64,000 bases of DNA, taken from assembly GCA_002354335.1 (NCBI GenBank), contig DELI01000023.1, forward strand, positions 1 through 64,000, written 5' to 3'. Positions 28,221 to 37,064 of the stretch are shown piece by piece. Below the pieces are notes generated by a model. That model was not told the origin of the DNA. It worked only from the letters and a program-made list of their open reading frames with translations, and did not search any database. Numbering within the stretch: the stretch's first letter is position 1; each line of letters begins with the position of its first letter. Both the position numbers and the translations under genes were made by a program. This DNA comes from Sphingobacterium sp. UBA2700. Lineage in GTDB: Bacteria > Bacteroidota > Bacteroidia > Sphingobacteriales > Sphingobacteriaceae.

Positions 28221-29300
28221 CTATTTAATTTTTAATGTCACTTTCACTTGGGTTCCTTGTTCAAGATCCCGAATTTCTAGCGTACCTTGATACCGCTCTA
28301 CCCGGCTTTTAATGCTTTGCAAACCAATACCATTTCTTAAACTCTCTTCCAACTTGGATTGAAACCCAACCCCATTGTCTGTAACTTCAATATTGACTTG
28401 TTCCGTATCACACCTTGTCTTAACAATAACCTGACTAGCGGAGGAATGTTTCATTGTATTGTTCAAGAGTTCTTGAATTACGCGGTAAACGACCAGCAAA
28501 AAATCTTTGTCTAACCCCTCTTGATCTTCACAGATATAGCATTTCACTTGGAAATCGGAAGTAGAAACCCGCTCGCACATCGATAGTATGGCGGCTTTGA
28601 GGCCAAAATCATGAAGAACCGATGGCACGAGATCTACAGAGATATTACGGACCTGAAAGATGGCATCGTTCAGCATCTTTTTTATCGGAGCGATCTCATT
28701 CGCCAGCGCGTCGTTCTCCGAAGCAATATGCTGTAGGTTTAGACGTATGGCGTAGAGTATTTGTGCGACACTATCATGTAATTGCTGCCCGATGCGAATA
28801 CGCTCCTGCTCTTGTGTCTCAATGATGGTTTTGTATAGCTCTTTCTTCCCCTCGATCCAATTCGGGTCCGGATAAAAACCTCGATCGAACATCAGCAAAC
28901 AGTACTGGTCCTCATCGAACTGATTCGTAAACTTCTTGACATAGGTATCCACAGGCAAAAAGCTATTATCCTTCTGTATAAAATTTAAAGAAAGGATAAG
29001 CGGATCGTATAAAGAATCTCGGTTCTCAAATACAGCTTTGAGTTTTAGCGCATCTTCGCCATCCAAGAACTCAAAAATATGACGCCCCAGGATTTGCAGA
29101 TGCTGTTGACCAAAGAGCTTTAGAAAACGATCATTGACGCGAAAAACCTGAAAAAACTTATCCAGAAAGACATAGGCGAAAGGCCCATCTTTAAAGAATA
29201 GATCAATATTCAACATTGTTTTTTGCGACTCCTCATCAAAGAGCGAGTATTGCTTCATATTGAAATCACTGTTCAAATTGTTTTCCTCCAGCGGTAGCAT
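28221..29300 (-). CDS. PAS-containing NarL-family sensor histidine kinase
   Basis: A 359-residue soluble kinase. A PAS domain (about 28-130) has GPFAYVFLDKFFQVFRVND. The HisKA_3 dimerisation helix carries RIGQQLHDSVAQILYAIR with the phospho-acceptor His in LHDS. A reduced HATPase_c follows: LLNNTMKHS, DNGVGF and GIGLQSIKSRV. It has no membrane segment. A second in-frame Met (14 codons in) is an alternative start. It is the partner of the regulator encoded just downstream. Confidence 0.88.
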   Translation of the reverse strand: MLPLEENNLNSDFNMKQYSLFDEESQKTMLNIDLFFKDGPFAYVFLDKFFQVFRVNDRFLKLFGQQHLQILGRHIFEFLDGEDALKLKAVFENRDSLYDPLILSLNFIQKDNSFLPVDTYVKKFTNQFDEDQYCLLMFDRGFYPDPNWIEGKKELYKTIIETQEQERIRIGQQLHDSVAQILYAIRLNLQHIASENDALANEIAPIKKMLNDAIFQVRNISVDLVPSVLHDFGLKAAILSMCERVSTSDFQVKCYICEDQEGLDKDFLLVVYRVIQELLNNTMKHSSASQVIVKTRCDTEQVNIEVTDNGVGFQSKLEESLRNGIGLQSIKSRVERYQGTLEIRDLEQGTQVKVTLKIK

Positions 29301-29805
29301 TTTAAAGTGTAGTATAGTGCGTTATACAATTTTAATACTTTAAATTGGTAGATAAGGGTGATTCACGACATTCCCTTTTGTTGGTAATTTTTATAAGATA
29401 AGAAAATCATTATCCTACTAAAACTCTTAAAATTACAGAAAATTATCCTTTAGAATCTACACTCCAAGGCTCTAGAGAAACGTTTTCCGTATTAATAAAC
29501 CTATTTCACGTATTTAACGCAAAATGTTGTTATAATCTCAGCCGAATAAAAAAGCTTAAGTCTATTTAAACGTCGAAATGAGCATTATTATTTTGCTATC
29601 CAATTTAAAATCAGCTCAAAAGCATTCCTCAATCGGCTTAATCGCTATTAATAATAATTGCATTTCGTTTTAGAGCTCAAATCAGTATTTTTTCGGTCTA
29701 CAAGTATTTATACCCGTTTTAAATTAGGTGCCAAACACCATAAAACATACTATAAATCAATACGTTATATATGTACATCAATTAAACACTATAAGACTAC
29801 TAGAT
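29301..29805. other. 505-bp divergent intergenic region
   Basis: AT-rich gap between the kinase operon (leftward) and the ECF sigma gene (rightward), so it should hold both promoters. Short palindromes are visible: TATAGTGCGTTATA-like near 29313 and GGTG/CACC around 29727. I could not place a convincing -33/-7 pair. Open frames here are short and lack family resemblance. Confidence 0.4.
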
Positions 29806-30300
29806 ATGAAAACGACCTTAAACACCACTATCTTGGAAAACTCGCCGATACTGAAGCGGCTAGCTAACAATTTCACCAATGATCCCTTCGAAAAAGAAGA
29901 TCTAGTGCAGGAAACGTTTATTCGTTCGCTAAAGTCATTAGAAAAATTTGTTAATCACCCAAAGCTAGTTTCTTGGCTTTATGTGATAATGAAAAACATC
30001 TATCTCAACAAATACCGTCGCGAAGCCATCCACCGTATTGCTGAAAAGGAAATTACCTACACCCAATCAGCCAATAACAGAATAAAGAACAAAGCAGAAT
30101 CGGACTTCGTCGTTAAGGATGTACAAGACGCTTTACATACCCTGTCTGAAGAGAATTACAAGATTATCAGCATGTACCTCGAAGGTTACAAATACTACGA
30201 AATCGCCGACCATATGAATATCAAAGAAGGCACCATCAAAACCAGAATCCATACCATCAGAAAAGTTCTGAAGCGAAAGTTGCGGGTGTATTCGGTTTAG
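29806..30300 (+). CDS. ECF-type sigma-70 factor
   Basis: A 164-residue alternative sigma factor. Region 2 (about 20-85) includes FEKEDLVQETFIRSLKSL and the -10-contacting helix WLYVIMKNIYLNKYRRE. Region 4 (about 110-160) includes LSEENYKIISMYLEGYKYYEIADHM-type and KEGTIKTRIHTIRKVLKRKL. The ATG at 29806 is chosen because region 2 starts soon after; the frame stays open upstream to 29728. No anti-sigma or FecR-like gene follows; a terminator comes 46 bp after the stop. It is thus a stand-alone ECF factor whose control is not evident. Confidence 0.88.
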   Translation: MKTTLNTTILENSPILKRLANNFTNDPFEKEDLVQETFIRSLKSLEKFVNHPKLVSWLYVIMKNIYLNKYRREAIHRIAEKEITYTQSANNRIKNKAESDFVVKDVQDALHTLSEENYKIISMYLEGYKYYEIADHMNIKEGTIKTRIHTIRKVLKRKLRVYSV

Positions 30301-30345
30301 ATGTTAGACATTAGACGTAAGATATTAGACATAAGACAATTAGAG

Positions 30346-30375
30346 GGCGCCGACTAGGCGCCTTCGCTTTTTTTT
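30346..30375 (+). terminator. Terminator of the ECF sigma gene
   Basis: GGCGCC, a 5-nt loop, then GGCGCC again (self-complementary arms), followed after TTCGC by eight T. It lies 46 bases after the sigma stop. Confidence 0.8.
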
Positions 30376-30418
30376 GAAACGCTGTATTAAAATTAGAGTT
30401 TAGAAAGGAAATTCCATT

Positions 30419-30537
30419 TTGAACGTTCGGATTAAAATAGTGATTTCGTCTTGAACGTTTGGTAAAGAAAGAAAGAAAGAAAGATAGGGTTTTCTTGAAC
30501 GTTTGGCTTAGAAAAGAATTTCGTCTTGAACGTTTGG
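30419..30537. repeat. Four spaced copies of CTTGAACGTTTGG
   Basis: Copies begin at 30418 (diverged: TTTGAACGTTCGG), 30450, 30494 and 30525. They are separated by purine-rich AGAAAGAAA-type spacers of unequal length (19-31 bp). A related CTTGAAC...GGAAAGGAAGG stretch occurs at 33832-33853. The role is unknown; they lie downstream of the ECF sigma gene in non-coding DNA. Confidence 0.65.
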
Positions 30538-30656
30538 TGTAGAAAGAAAATATTGTCTCTACCCTAGAAAGGAAGGGTGAAATAATTATCAGGATCGGGT
30601 CTGATGTCTTATATCTAATATCTAATGTCTAAAAAAACACGAGACTGGTACCACTC

Positions 30657-30744
30657 AAACCCATTGTAAAACCCTTTCAAACCCAATATAAACCCAATAC
30701 AAACCCCTATCATAACCGACTTGGAGCGGGTTTGAAAGGGGTTT
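30657..30744. repeat. 11-bp phased intergenic repeat element, copy B (8 units)
   Basis: Eight contiguous 11-base units without slippage: five with AAACCC cores (e.g. AAACCCAATAT, AAACCCAATAC), a transition unit (ATAACCGACTT), then two GGGTTT units (GGAGCGGGTTT, GAAAGGGGTTT). It lies between the convergent ECF sigma and DUF892 genes. Confidence 0.8.
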
Positions 30745-30804
30745 GAATAAATTAAAAAGGATGTATCATCTGTCCTAGGTTGGTTCTCCCTAGGTATTCC
30801 TTCA

Positions 30805-31320
30805 CTATTTTTTGTTTGCTTTGGACATGGCGACTTGGGTTAGTTTTTCGTCGGCATTTTTTTCTTGTTCAAGAATCTCGGCAAAAATCGCCGCTACGTC
30901 ATCATGTTGCATTAGTTTTGCATAGGTGGCGAGTGATCCGTACGTGGCAATCTCGTAGTGTTCAACTTTTTGTGCTGCTGCGACCAATGCCGCGTCTAAC
31001 GCTTCACTTCCTTCAAACTCATTCATAATTTCATCCGCTTCATTCAATAATCCCTCCATGGCCTTACATTTCTTACCACGTGCCGGAAGATCGAGTAGCT
31101 GAAACACTTGCTTGAGCTTGTCGATTTGACCTTCGGTCTCTTCTAAATGTTCTTTAAAAGCTTTTTTCAACTCTTCTCCTTCCGCTGTAGAAATCAATTT
31201 CTTTAAACCTGCCAGCAATTGTCTTTCGGCATTGTAAATGTCTTTCAATTCGTCGACCATCAACTCATGTAGATGCGCATTAGGCATTTTTTCACCATTT
31301 TGATTCGTTTCCTTACTCAT
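30805..31320 (-). CDS. DUF892 ferritin-like protein (YciE/YciF family)
   Basis: A 171-residue four-helix-bundle protein. DUF892 signatures: DELKDIYNAERQLL (metal-ligand helix), HLEETEGQIDKL, KVEHYEIATYGSLATYA and LEQEKNADEKL. The Glu and His residues fit a di-iron ferritin-like site. E. coli YciE/YciF are induced under osmotic and other stress; a similar stress role is inferred here. The start at 31320 (MSKETN) is chosen; an in-frame ATG lies 5 codons upstream. It stands alone. Confidence 0.87.
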   Translation of the reverse strand: MSKETNQNGEKMPNAHLHELMVDELKDIYNAERQLLAGLKKLISTAEGEELKKAFKEHLEETEGQIDKLKQVFQLLDLPARGKKCKAMEGLLNEADEIMNEFEGSEALDAALVAAAQKVEHYEIATYGSLATYAKLMQHDDVAAIFAEILEQEKNADEKLTQVAMSKANKK

Positions 31321-31681
31321 AGTTTTTCCTTTCATTTTTTTTGTTCACGAAGAGTTTTAATTATTGTTACCTACTGAACAGGTTTTAAGCGTATTGGTTA
31401 ACTCGAATTTTGAATCAGGTACTATTACTTATTTACAGGGTAAAAAGTGCGTAATCGAGCAAGTAGAATACTTAGTTTCATTCGAGCGAAAGCCTTATCG
31501 TACCATGATCAAAGAACTTCTTCTCCTACCCCAAACAATCATTGTTTAAAAAACTTTTCCCCTGACTTTTTTTTTGGCGATTTTTAATGGAATTATGAAA
31601 GTTTTTTCCGCCTTTAACGGTACATTGTCCTCAATTTTTCGTACATTCCGTTAATCTAGCCAACGTCCAAAACATATAACG
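31321..31681. other. 361-bp divergent intergenic region
   Basis: AT-rich gap between the DUF892 gene (leftward) and the dehydrogenase gene (rightward). T-runs occur around 31568-31576. A 61-codon frame (31364-31549) opens only at TTG and resembles nothing I know. No clear promoter boxes or hairpins could be assigned. Confidence 0.4.
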
Positions 31682-32662
31682 ATGAAGATCTTTATCAACA
31701 AATTAATTCCCCAGGAAGGCATGAAGATATTAGCAGATGCGGATATCGATTTAATAATGCCTGAGAACCCGGAAATCAGCTATGATGAATGGATTAGCTA
31801 TTGTCAGCAATGCGATGCGATCCTTAATATCGGAGCCTATAAGATAGACAAGAAGTTTTTCGACTTATGCCCATCAGTCAAAGCCGTTTCCTTGTTCTCG
31901 GTGGGTTATGACCAGGTTGATTTGGAGGAGGCAACCAGAAGGGGCATCCCGGTGTCCAACACGCCCGATGTGCTGAGCAAAGCAACGTCGGATGTGGCCT
32001 TCTTATTGATGCTGATGGTATCAAGATTAGCGTCCTTTCATACCAATCAAGTACGTCTCGGTGTCCGATTTAAGTATTTTAACCCGATTGCTAATCTAGG
32101 CCAAGAGCTGTATGGCAAGACACTCGGGATATTTGGATTGGGCCGCATTGGTGTAGAGATGGCTTTGAAGTGTAAGGCTGCATACGGAATGAATGTCATC
32201 TACCATAACCGGAGTCAACATCCCGATTTGGAGAAGCAGCTTGACGCAAAATATGTTTCCTTTGAGGAGTTGCTGCAGCAATCGGATGTGCTTTCTATAC
32301 ACGCCAACTACTCACCTGAATATAAGGGTAAGTTTGATGCCACAGTTTTTAAGCAGATGAAGCCGAATGCGATACTGGTCAATACAGCGCGCGGTGGATT
32401 TATCAATGAAGACGACCTGTACGAAGCTTTGCAGTCGGAACGCATTTGGGGCGCAGGCCTGGATGTTTCGGACCCGGAACCCATGCTGCCCGACAATCCG
32501 CTATTGAAGCTAGAGCGCGTTTGTGTATTACCTCATATCGGGTCTGCAACGGTGGAAGCACGAGGAGGCATGGCAAGGACCGCAGCGGAAAACATCATCG
32601 CCTTTATCGAAGGTAAACCAATGCCGACCTGTTTAAACCCAGAAGTGTACAATAAATCCTGA
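31682..32662 (+). CDS. D-2-hydroxyacid dehydrogenase (hydroxypyruvate/glyoxylate reductase-like)
   Basis: A 326-residue NAD(P)H-dependent enzyme of the D-isomer-specific 2-hydroxyacid dehydrogenase family. Cofactor motif GLGRIG; catalytic Arg in NTARGG, Glu in DVSDPEP, His in LPHIGSAT. Family members reduce hydroxypyruvate or glyoxylate to D-glycerate or glycolate. The gene overlaps the following glycerate kinase gene by one base (TGATG), which makes translational coupling and a hydroxypyruvate to 2- or 3-phosphoglycerate route likely (inferred). It is cytoplasmic. Confidence 0.88.
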   Translation: MKIFINKLIPQEGMKILADADIDLIMPENPEISYDEWISYCQQCDAILNIGAYKIDKKFFDLCPSVKAVSLFSVGYDQVDLEEATRRGIPVSNTPDVLSKATSDVAFLLMLMVSRLASFHTNQVRLGVRFKYFNPIANLGQELYGKTLGIFGLGRIGVEMALKCKAAYGMNVIYHNRSQHPDLEKQLDAKYVSFEELLQQSDVLSIHANYSPEYKGKFDATVFKQMKPNAILVNTARGGFINEDDLYEALQSERIWGAGLDVSDPEPMLPDNPLLKLERVCVLPHIGSATVEARGGMARTAAENIIAFIEGKPMPTCLNPEVYNKS

Positions 32663-33792
32663 TGAAGAAAATATTGATTGCGCCGAATAGCTTTAAAGGT
32701 GCGCTTACAGCAGAGGAGGTCGCAACAGCAATTGAAACCGGGCTTAAGGCTAGCAACATTAAAGCGGAACTCATCAAGTTTCCCATTGCTGATGGCGGTG
32801 ATCATACCTCCTACTTGCTCAGCAAATATTTGAAGGGCAAGATGCAAAAGCGCGCTGTGAAAGGTGCTTACTTGCAAAATACCGAGGCCAATTATGCTTT
32901 GATAAATAAGGGCAAGACCGCCATTATCGAAGTAGCCGAAACATCGGGTTTTAAATCGATTACCGGCAAGTTACGGAGTCCGGTGGAATCGAGCAGCTTT
33001 GGCCTAGGCGAGCTGATCAAACATAATCTAGAGCGAGGTATTTTGGATTTTGTCGTCTGTTTGGGTGGTTCAGCAACTGTGGACGGCGGAATTGGAATGT
33101 TGCAAGCCTTGGGAATGGAGTTTCTTGATAAAAATGGAAAGAGAACAGAAGGCACAGCAAAGAACTATAAGCATTTAAAAAGCTTATCGCTCGATAAGTT
33201 GAAAAATACGGTCAAAGATGCACGCTTCACAGTGCTTTGCGATGTGGAGAATAAATTATTGGGCGAAGATGGCGCCGCTGCTGTATTTGGTCCTCAAAAA
33301 GGAGCTAGCCCTAAGGATGTGAAGACCTTGGAAGCATTCCTGACGCATCTCGATGAGCTAACAGAAGTGAACATCGGTAAGTCGTTAGATGCTGTAATGG
33401 GTGGCGGAGCCGCCGGAGGTTTGGGCGCTGCTTTTAAGGTATTCTTGAATGCCGAAATGAAGAAAGGCGCGGCTTATTTTTTCGAACTTACACAGATTGA
33501 AGAACAGCTAAAAGAAGCCGATTGGGTCATCACCGGCGAAGGCAGTATCGACTCGCAGTCTCTAGAAGGAAAAGCACCAGTCGTTTTAGCGCAACTCGCA
33601 AAGAAATACAAAAAACCTATTATCGGCTTGGCCGGGAATATCCCTTTGCAAATTGACAAAAAGTTGCAGGATTATTTTGCAGCACTGCTGGCGATCGGAA
33701 ATCGTCCGGAGGATTTGGACAATGCGATAAAACATACAGGGGATAATTTAACAAGGACAGCAAAGCAATTGGGTTTATTGTTGAGTTATTGA
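32662..33792 (+). CDS. Glycerate kinase (GarK/GlxK class)
   Basis: A 376-residue kinase of the class II glycerate kinase family, which usually yields 2-phosphoglycerate from D-glycerate. Motifs: IAPNSFKGALTAEEVA at the N-terminus, PIADGGDHT, CLGGSATVDGGIGMLQALG, AGGLGAAF and WVITGEGSIDSQSLEGKAP. Those are the standard nucleotide and substrate loops. It is coupled to the dehydrogenase gene upstream. The product feeds lower glycolysis. The gene converges on the large catabolic operon, but no shared control is visible. Confidence 0.92.
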   Translation: MKKILIAPNSFKGALTAEEVATAIETGLKASNIKAELIKFPIADGGDHTSYLLSKYLKGKMQKRAVKGAYLQNTEANYALINKGKTAIIEVAETSGFKSITGKLRSPVESSSFGLGELIKHNLERGILDFVVCLGGSATVDGGIGMLQALGMEFLDKNGKRTEGTAKNYKHLKSLSLDKLKNTVKDARFTVLCDVENKLLGEDGAAAVFGPQKGASPKDVKTLEAFLTHLDELTEVNIGKSLDAVMGGGAAGGLGAAFKVFLNAEMKKGAAYFFELTQIEEQLKEADWVITGEGSIDSQSLEGKAPVVLAQLAKKYKKPIIGLAGNIPLQIDKKLQDYFAALLAIGNRPEDLDNAIKHTGDNLTRTAKQLGLLLSY

Positions 33793-33890
33793 TTTAGAGA
33801 AGAGGATTTGTTTTGAAAGGAAAGATATTATTGTCTTGAACCAGGAAAGGAAGGATAAAAGGATTAGCAAGATGTTTCGCCCTAGGTCTT

Positions 33891-33918
33891 AATACTAAGT
33901 ACTAACTACTAAATACTA
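33891..33918. repeat. AATACTAAGTACTAACT-type repeat
   Basis: A tract of TACTAA-like units sharing 18 identical bases (33901-33918) with 8-25. The surrounding 33793-33890 region is related to the CTTGAAC-containing DNA at 30419-30600 (shared GAAAGGAAGG and CCTAG-like pieces). It lies between the glycerate kinase stop and the terminator of the catabolic operon. Confidence 0.6.
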
Positions 33919-33932
33919 TCTAATAAAAAACA

Positions 33933-33961
33933 TCGGCCGCAAACTATAAATTTGCAGCCGA
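33933..33961 (-). terminator. Terminator of the 12-gene catabolic operon
   Basis: Arms TCGGC-GCAAA and TTTGC-GCCGA, each with one bulged base, around a 7-nt loop, 40 bases past the stop of the last gene. On the minus strand a T-run follows (plus-strand A-run at 33925-33930). Confidence 0.75.
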
Positions 33962-34001
33962 CAAAACATCACATGATTGAAACAAAAACGATCTTTATTA
34001 A

Positions 34002-35675
34002 TTAAAAATATCCATGCTGTTGCACATCGCCGTAGTTCAATGCAACTTCTAAACGCTTCACGATAAATATTCCAGCTTTTGAGACTACCCTTATCTGATT
34101 ATCACCTTGCTGTAAGGCATTCTGCGGAATTTCATAAACATATACTTCTTCTCCATCCTGCAGACCTTTTATGCGGTCGTATTGAACGGCTAAACTGCTG
34201 TCTAATGGTTTTACTTCTTTATTGTTTACCGTCAGGTCCATTCTTGCTTTTTTGTCCGTACGGATAAAAAGAAGACGAGATTGAAGGTTCTTATTATTCG
34301 GATGGTCTCCTACAAAGATTCCGATATTACTTTTCTTGCCATTACCGCAAGCCATCGGCAAATCGGCAATTTGCAACACGCCATAAGCGTTCGTCACGCC
34401 GTCGGAAGCACAATAAATCTTATTTCTACTGGCTAACAGTGTCGGATCCCCCAGGTCGGTCAATAAGCGTTGGGATCTTGATCTATTCACCAATCCACTT
34501 GCATTTACCGCTTTGGAGTAGTCTACTTTAGCGTCGTTTTCGAAGTAAAAATTAAACAGGTATAAACCATCAGCGCCTTGACCCAGAATATGCGATGCCA
34601 TTCCGCGATACATGCCTTCAGAAAAGAATTCCCGTGGTTGATACCCTCCATCGTCGATAGAGCCGTATACCGGTATGGTCTTTTTGAAACCTTGAAAAAG
34701 GTCTTTCTTAAATTTCGCGATTGGCGTCGCGGTTTCACCTCGCCAATGTGCGCCAATGGAAATAAAATCGACCAATCCTTGGCGATGCCATTCGCGAATG
34801 TCAATGCCTTTTTCCAAGCATCCTTCAACCGTTATTGGGACACGAACGGAAAGCAGAATCTCCTTTTTCCGCACTGCCGAAACAGAGTCTACCATTTGGC
34901 GTACGGATTTAACGAAGGAGGTGATCAGATGTGATTTTGCAGGTCCCTCCCCTGTTTTAAATAGCACGATAAAACGCATAAAGTCTAGATCATAACCATC
35001 GATCTGTGGATATTTCTCTAGCTGCTCGCGGATAAGATTTAACTTATGCTGGCGAACTTCCTTGTGTGTGAAATCTAATGCCTGGGCGCTATTCATCCCT
35101 TGTGTAGGGTCGCCGGTATAATATTGTGGATTGTTATACCAGAAGTCTGGATAGGATACCCGGCAATTGCTTGCGGTATCTGCGAAATGCAGGTCGTTGA
35201 CCCGAAAGCTGATGAAAGCTTCCATTCCGCGTTGCTTGGCGCGGGTTAAGGAAGCATCGATAATATCTGTGCCTTCTTTTTCAAGACTAAGGAAGTTGTT
35301 GTAGTAATGTTTAAAAGCGTCGCGCTCGGCAGTGCTTTTGTTGCAGGATAGCGTGCCATTGAGGTCATCGCCAAAGGTGCGCTCGTATTTGGATCGATAG
35401 TAAACAAAGTCGCTACCGGTGCACATCATGTAGGTGGTTACGACCTTGCTATCGGCTACGATGTCGACATAGCGGTTGATATCTGCACGCGAGAGGTTGC
35501 CCTTGCGGTTAAACCACATGTTGGCCAGAGCATCGGTGCCATCGTTGTTATGAATAATACGAAAACCCTTCGCCTTTTGCTGTTCTTTGGGTTCTTGAAA
35601 GGACGTGAATCCTACAAAGAAAAGAACAGCAAAAAAAGACGTTAATAGGGCCTTGTGGTTTAGGTTGATTGTCAT
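34002..35675 (-). CDS. Secreted GH-like TIM-barrel protein with C-terminal beta domain
   Basis: A 557-residue exported protein with a signal peptide (LLTSFFAVLFFVGFTSF). The central part looks like a glycoside-hydrolase-type TIM barrel: THKEVRQHKLNLIREQLEKY, then YPQIDGYDLDFMRF, a motif shared in form with the proteins at 62573 (YPKLDGIILDRVRF). The last 130 residues are beta-rich (NNKEVKPLD, VYVYEIP, NQIRVVSKAG), probably a carbohydrate-binding-like module. I cannot name a CAZy family. It is the last gene of the operon, 98 bp after the MFS gene. Role: probable extracellular or periplasmic glycan processing. Confidence 0.68.
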   Translation of the reverse strand: MTINLNHKALLTSFFAVLFFVGFTSFQEPKEQQKAKGFRIIHNNDGTDALANMWFNRKGNLSRADINRYVDIVADSKVVTTYMMCTGSDFVYYRSKYERTFGDDLNGTLSCNKSTAERDAFKHYYNNFLSLEKEGTDIIDASLTRAKQRGMEAFISFRVNDLHFADTASNCRVSYPDFWYNNPQYYTGDPTQGMNSAQALDFTHKEVRQHKLNLIREQLEKYPQIDGYDLDFMRFIVLFKTGEGPAKSHLITSFVKSVRQMVDSVSAVRKKEILLSVRVPITVEGCLEKGIDIREWHRQGLVDFISIGAHWRGETATPIAKFKKDLFQGFKKTIPVYGSIDDGGYQPREFFSEGMYRGMASHILGQGADGLYLFNFYFENDAKVDYSKAVNASGLVNRSRSQRLLTDLGDPTLLASRNKIYCASDGVTNAYGVLQIADLPMACGNGKKSNIGIFVGDHPNNKNLQSRLLFIRTDKKARMDLTVNNKEVKPLDSSLAVQYDRIKGLQDGEEVYVYEIPQNALQQGDNQIRVVSKAGIFIVKRLEVALNYGDVQQHGYF

Positions 35676-35773
35676 TATTAAATGCTTTTGAGAGGGTTAA
35701 TCTCAGTGCTCTCTTGGAGCTTGTAATACAATAATAGTTAATTGAAACGAGGGAACTGTCCTGTGCTTACCGC

Positions 35774-37027
35774 CTACTTTCCCTGGTTTAAAAGTTTTGG
35801 ATTCGGTCGGATAAACAAAAGGGACAATGCCGAAAGAATAATCATTCCCGACGCGAATTGAAATATGGTATGCAGGTCAATATTGGAGTCACGTAGTGCG
35901 CCTCCAAAATAAAGCCCTAGTCCACCGACCAATGTTCCGCAGAAATTTAGGATGCCATATCCTGTCGCCCGATACTTTTCTTCAACGACCATACTAAGAA
36001 TAGGCATCGTGTTCGTGTCAACGAATGACTTGCAAAATGAGTATATGATAAAGCAGAGTATCGAAATCGACAGCACATAGGAATAATTGGCCATAAAGAT
36101 TGCAGGCGCCGCAAGACACAGTCCTATAAACGGAATGTAGATTCTCGCTTTGCTATTCTTTCTGCTCCAAATATCGGCTAAAACTCCACCTGCCAATACA
36201 CCAAATATGGCAGCCGTAAAGACATACCCTGTCGAATAAACCCCAGCTTGCGTTTGCGTAAGATTGAACTTCTCTTGGAAATATGTAGGGAGCCAGCCGA
36301 CGATCAGCCAGCCTACAATACTGATAAATCCAAAAAATGCCACGATAAAGAGGAAGGATCTGTTACCTAGCAATACTTTTAAGGATTCCAAGAATCCTGC
36401 TTTAGGTTTTTCAACCGTATCGACTTCCGATTCGCTCCTAGGAACATCTTTTATCAAAAATAACATTGCCACGGCATAGCACATCCCAAAAATCCCGAAG
36501 ATCGTAAATGCGTAGTTCCAAGTATGATTTTCCGCTAACCAGCCGCCAACAAAGCCTAGACTCTGCCCTAACATAATACCGGCCATATGCACACCCGTCG
36601 CTAAGGATCGGGTCGGTCCTTTATGGTAATCCATGATCAGCGCTAATGCGGCTGGGATATAACAAGCTTCACTGATACCCATTAATGCTCGCGTAATCAA
36701 AAGCTCATTAAAAGTTGATGCATAGGAGGTCATCCAAGTAACCAAAGACCATACAAATAAACTAAAGAGGATAACACGGCTGCGGCTGTATCGATCGGCT
36801 AGGTAGCCTGCAAAAGGGCTGAAAATACCATAGACCCACAGAAATACCGCCGTTAGTAATCCAAACTCAGCATCGCTCATCGGGATGGAATCAACGATAG
36901 ACGTCCGCATCGTCGTAATCATCGTCCGATCGATATAGTTTAGCATCGCGATGATAAATAATAGACCGACTATTAACCAGGCACGGAATTTACTGGGAGG
37001 ACTTTTGGCTGTTAAGGTGAAGCTCAT
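35774..37027 (-). CDS. MFS sugar-acid-type transporter
   Basis: A 417-residue major facilitator with 12 predicted membrane segments and a central charged loop (about 195-215). MFS signatures: IAMLNYIDRTMI in helix 1, DRYSRSRV in loop 2-3 and the R-x-G-x helix 4 region (ITRALMGISEACYIPAA). The arrangement is like the anion:cation symporter (ACS) group, which carries hexuronates, aldonates and sialic acid, though the pattern is not specific. It would move the product released by the exported enzymes into the cytoplasm. It is gene 11 of the operon. Confidence 0.8.
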   Translation of the reverse strand: MSFTLTAKSPPSKFRAWLIVGLLFIIAMLNYIDRTMITTMRTSIVDSIPMSDAEFGLLTAVFLWVYGIFSPFAGYLADRYSRSRVILFSLFVWSLVTWMTSYASTFNELLITRALMGISEACYIPAALALIMDYHKGPTRSLATGVHMAGIMLGQSLGFVGGWLAENHTWNYAFTIFGIFGMCYAVAMLFLIKDVPRSESEVDTVEKPKAGFLESLKVLLGNRSFLFIVAFFGFISIVGWLIVGWLPTYFQEKFNLTQTQAGVYSTGYVFTAAIFGVLAGGVLADIWSRKNSKARIYIPFIGLCLAAPAIFMANYSYVLSISILCFIIYSFCKSFVDTNTMPILSMVVEEKYRATGYGILNFCGTLVGGLGLYFGGALRDSNIDLHTIFQFASGMIILSALSLLFIRPNPKLLNQGK

Positions 37028-37064
37028 AATGAATGTTTATTTGGTTAAGTATTAGGTATATGCT

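Larger units (their letters stand above)
30306..30630. repeat. Imperfect inverted repeat pair bounding 325 bp
   Basis: The left arm (30306-30337) is AGACATTAGACGTAAG... and the right arm (30606-30630) reads GTCTTATATCTAATATC..., close to its reverse complement except for a 7-base extra unit in the left arm. Between them lie the sigma-gene terminator and the CTTGAACGTTTGG repeats. No ORF lies inside. It may be a small non-coding element or separate low-complexity tracts. Confidence 0.5.

Noticed and set aside
31364..31549. 61-codon plus-strand frame before the dehydrogenase gene
   Set aside because: It opens only at TTG, has no family resemblance, lies in the DUF892 promoter region and has no visible ribosome site.
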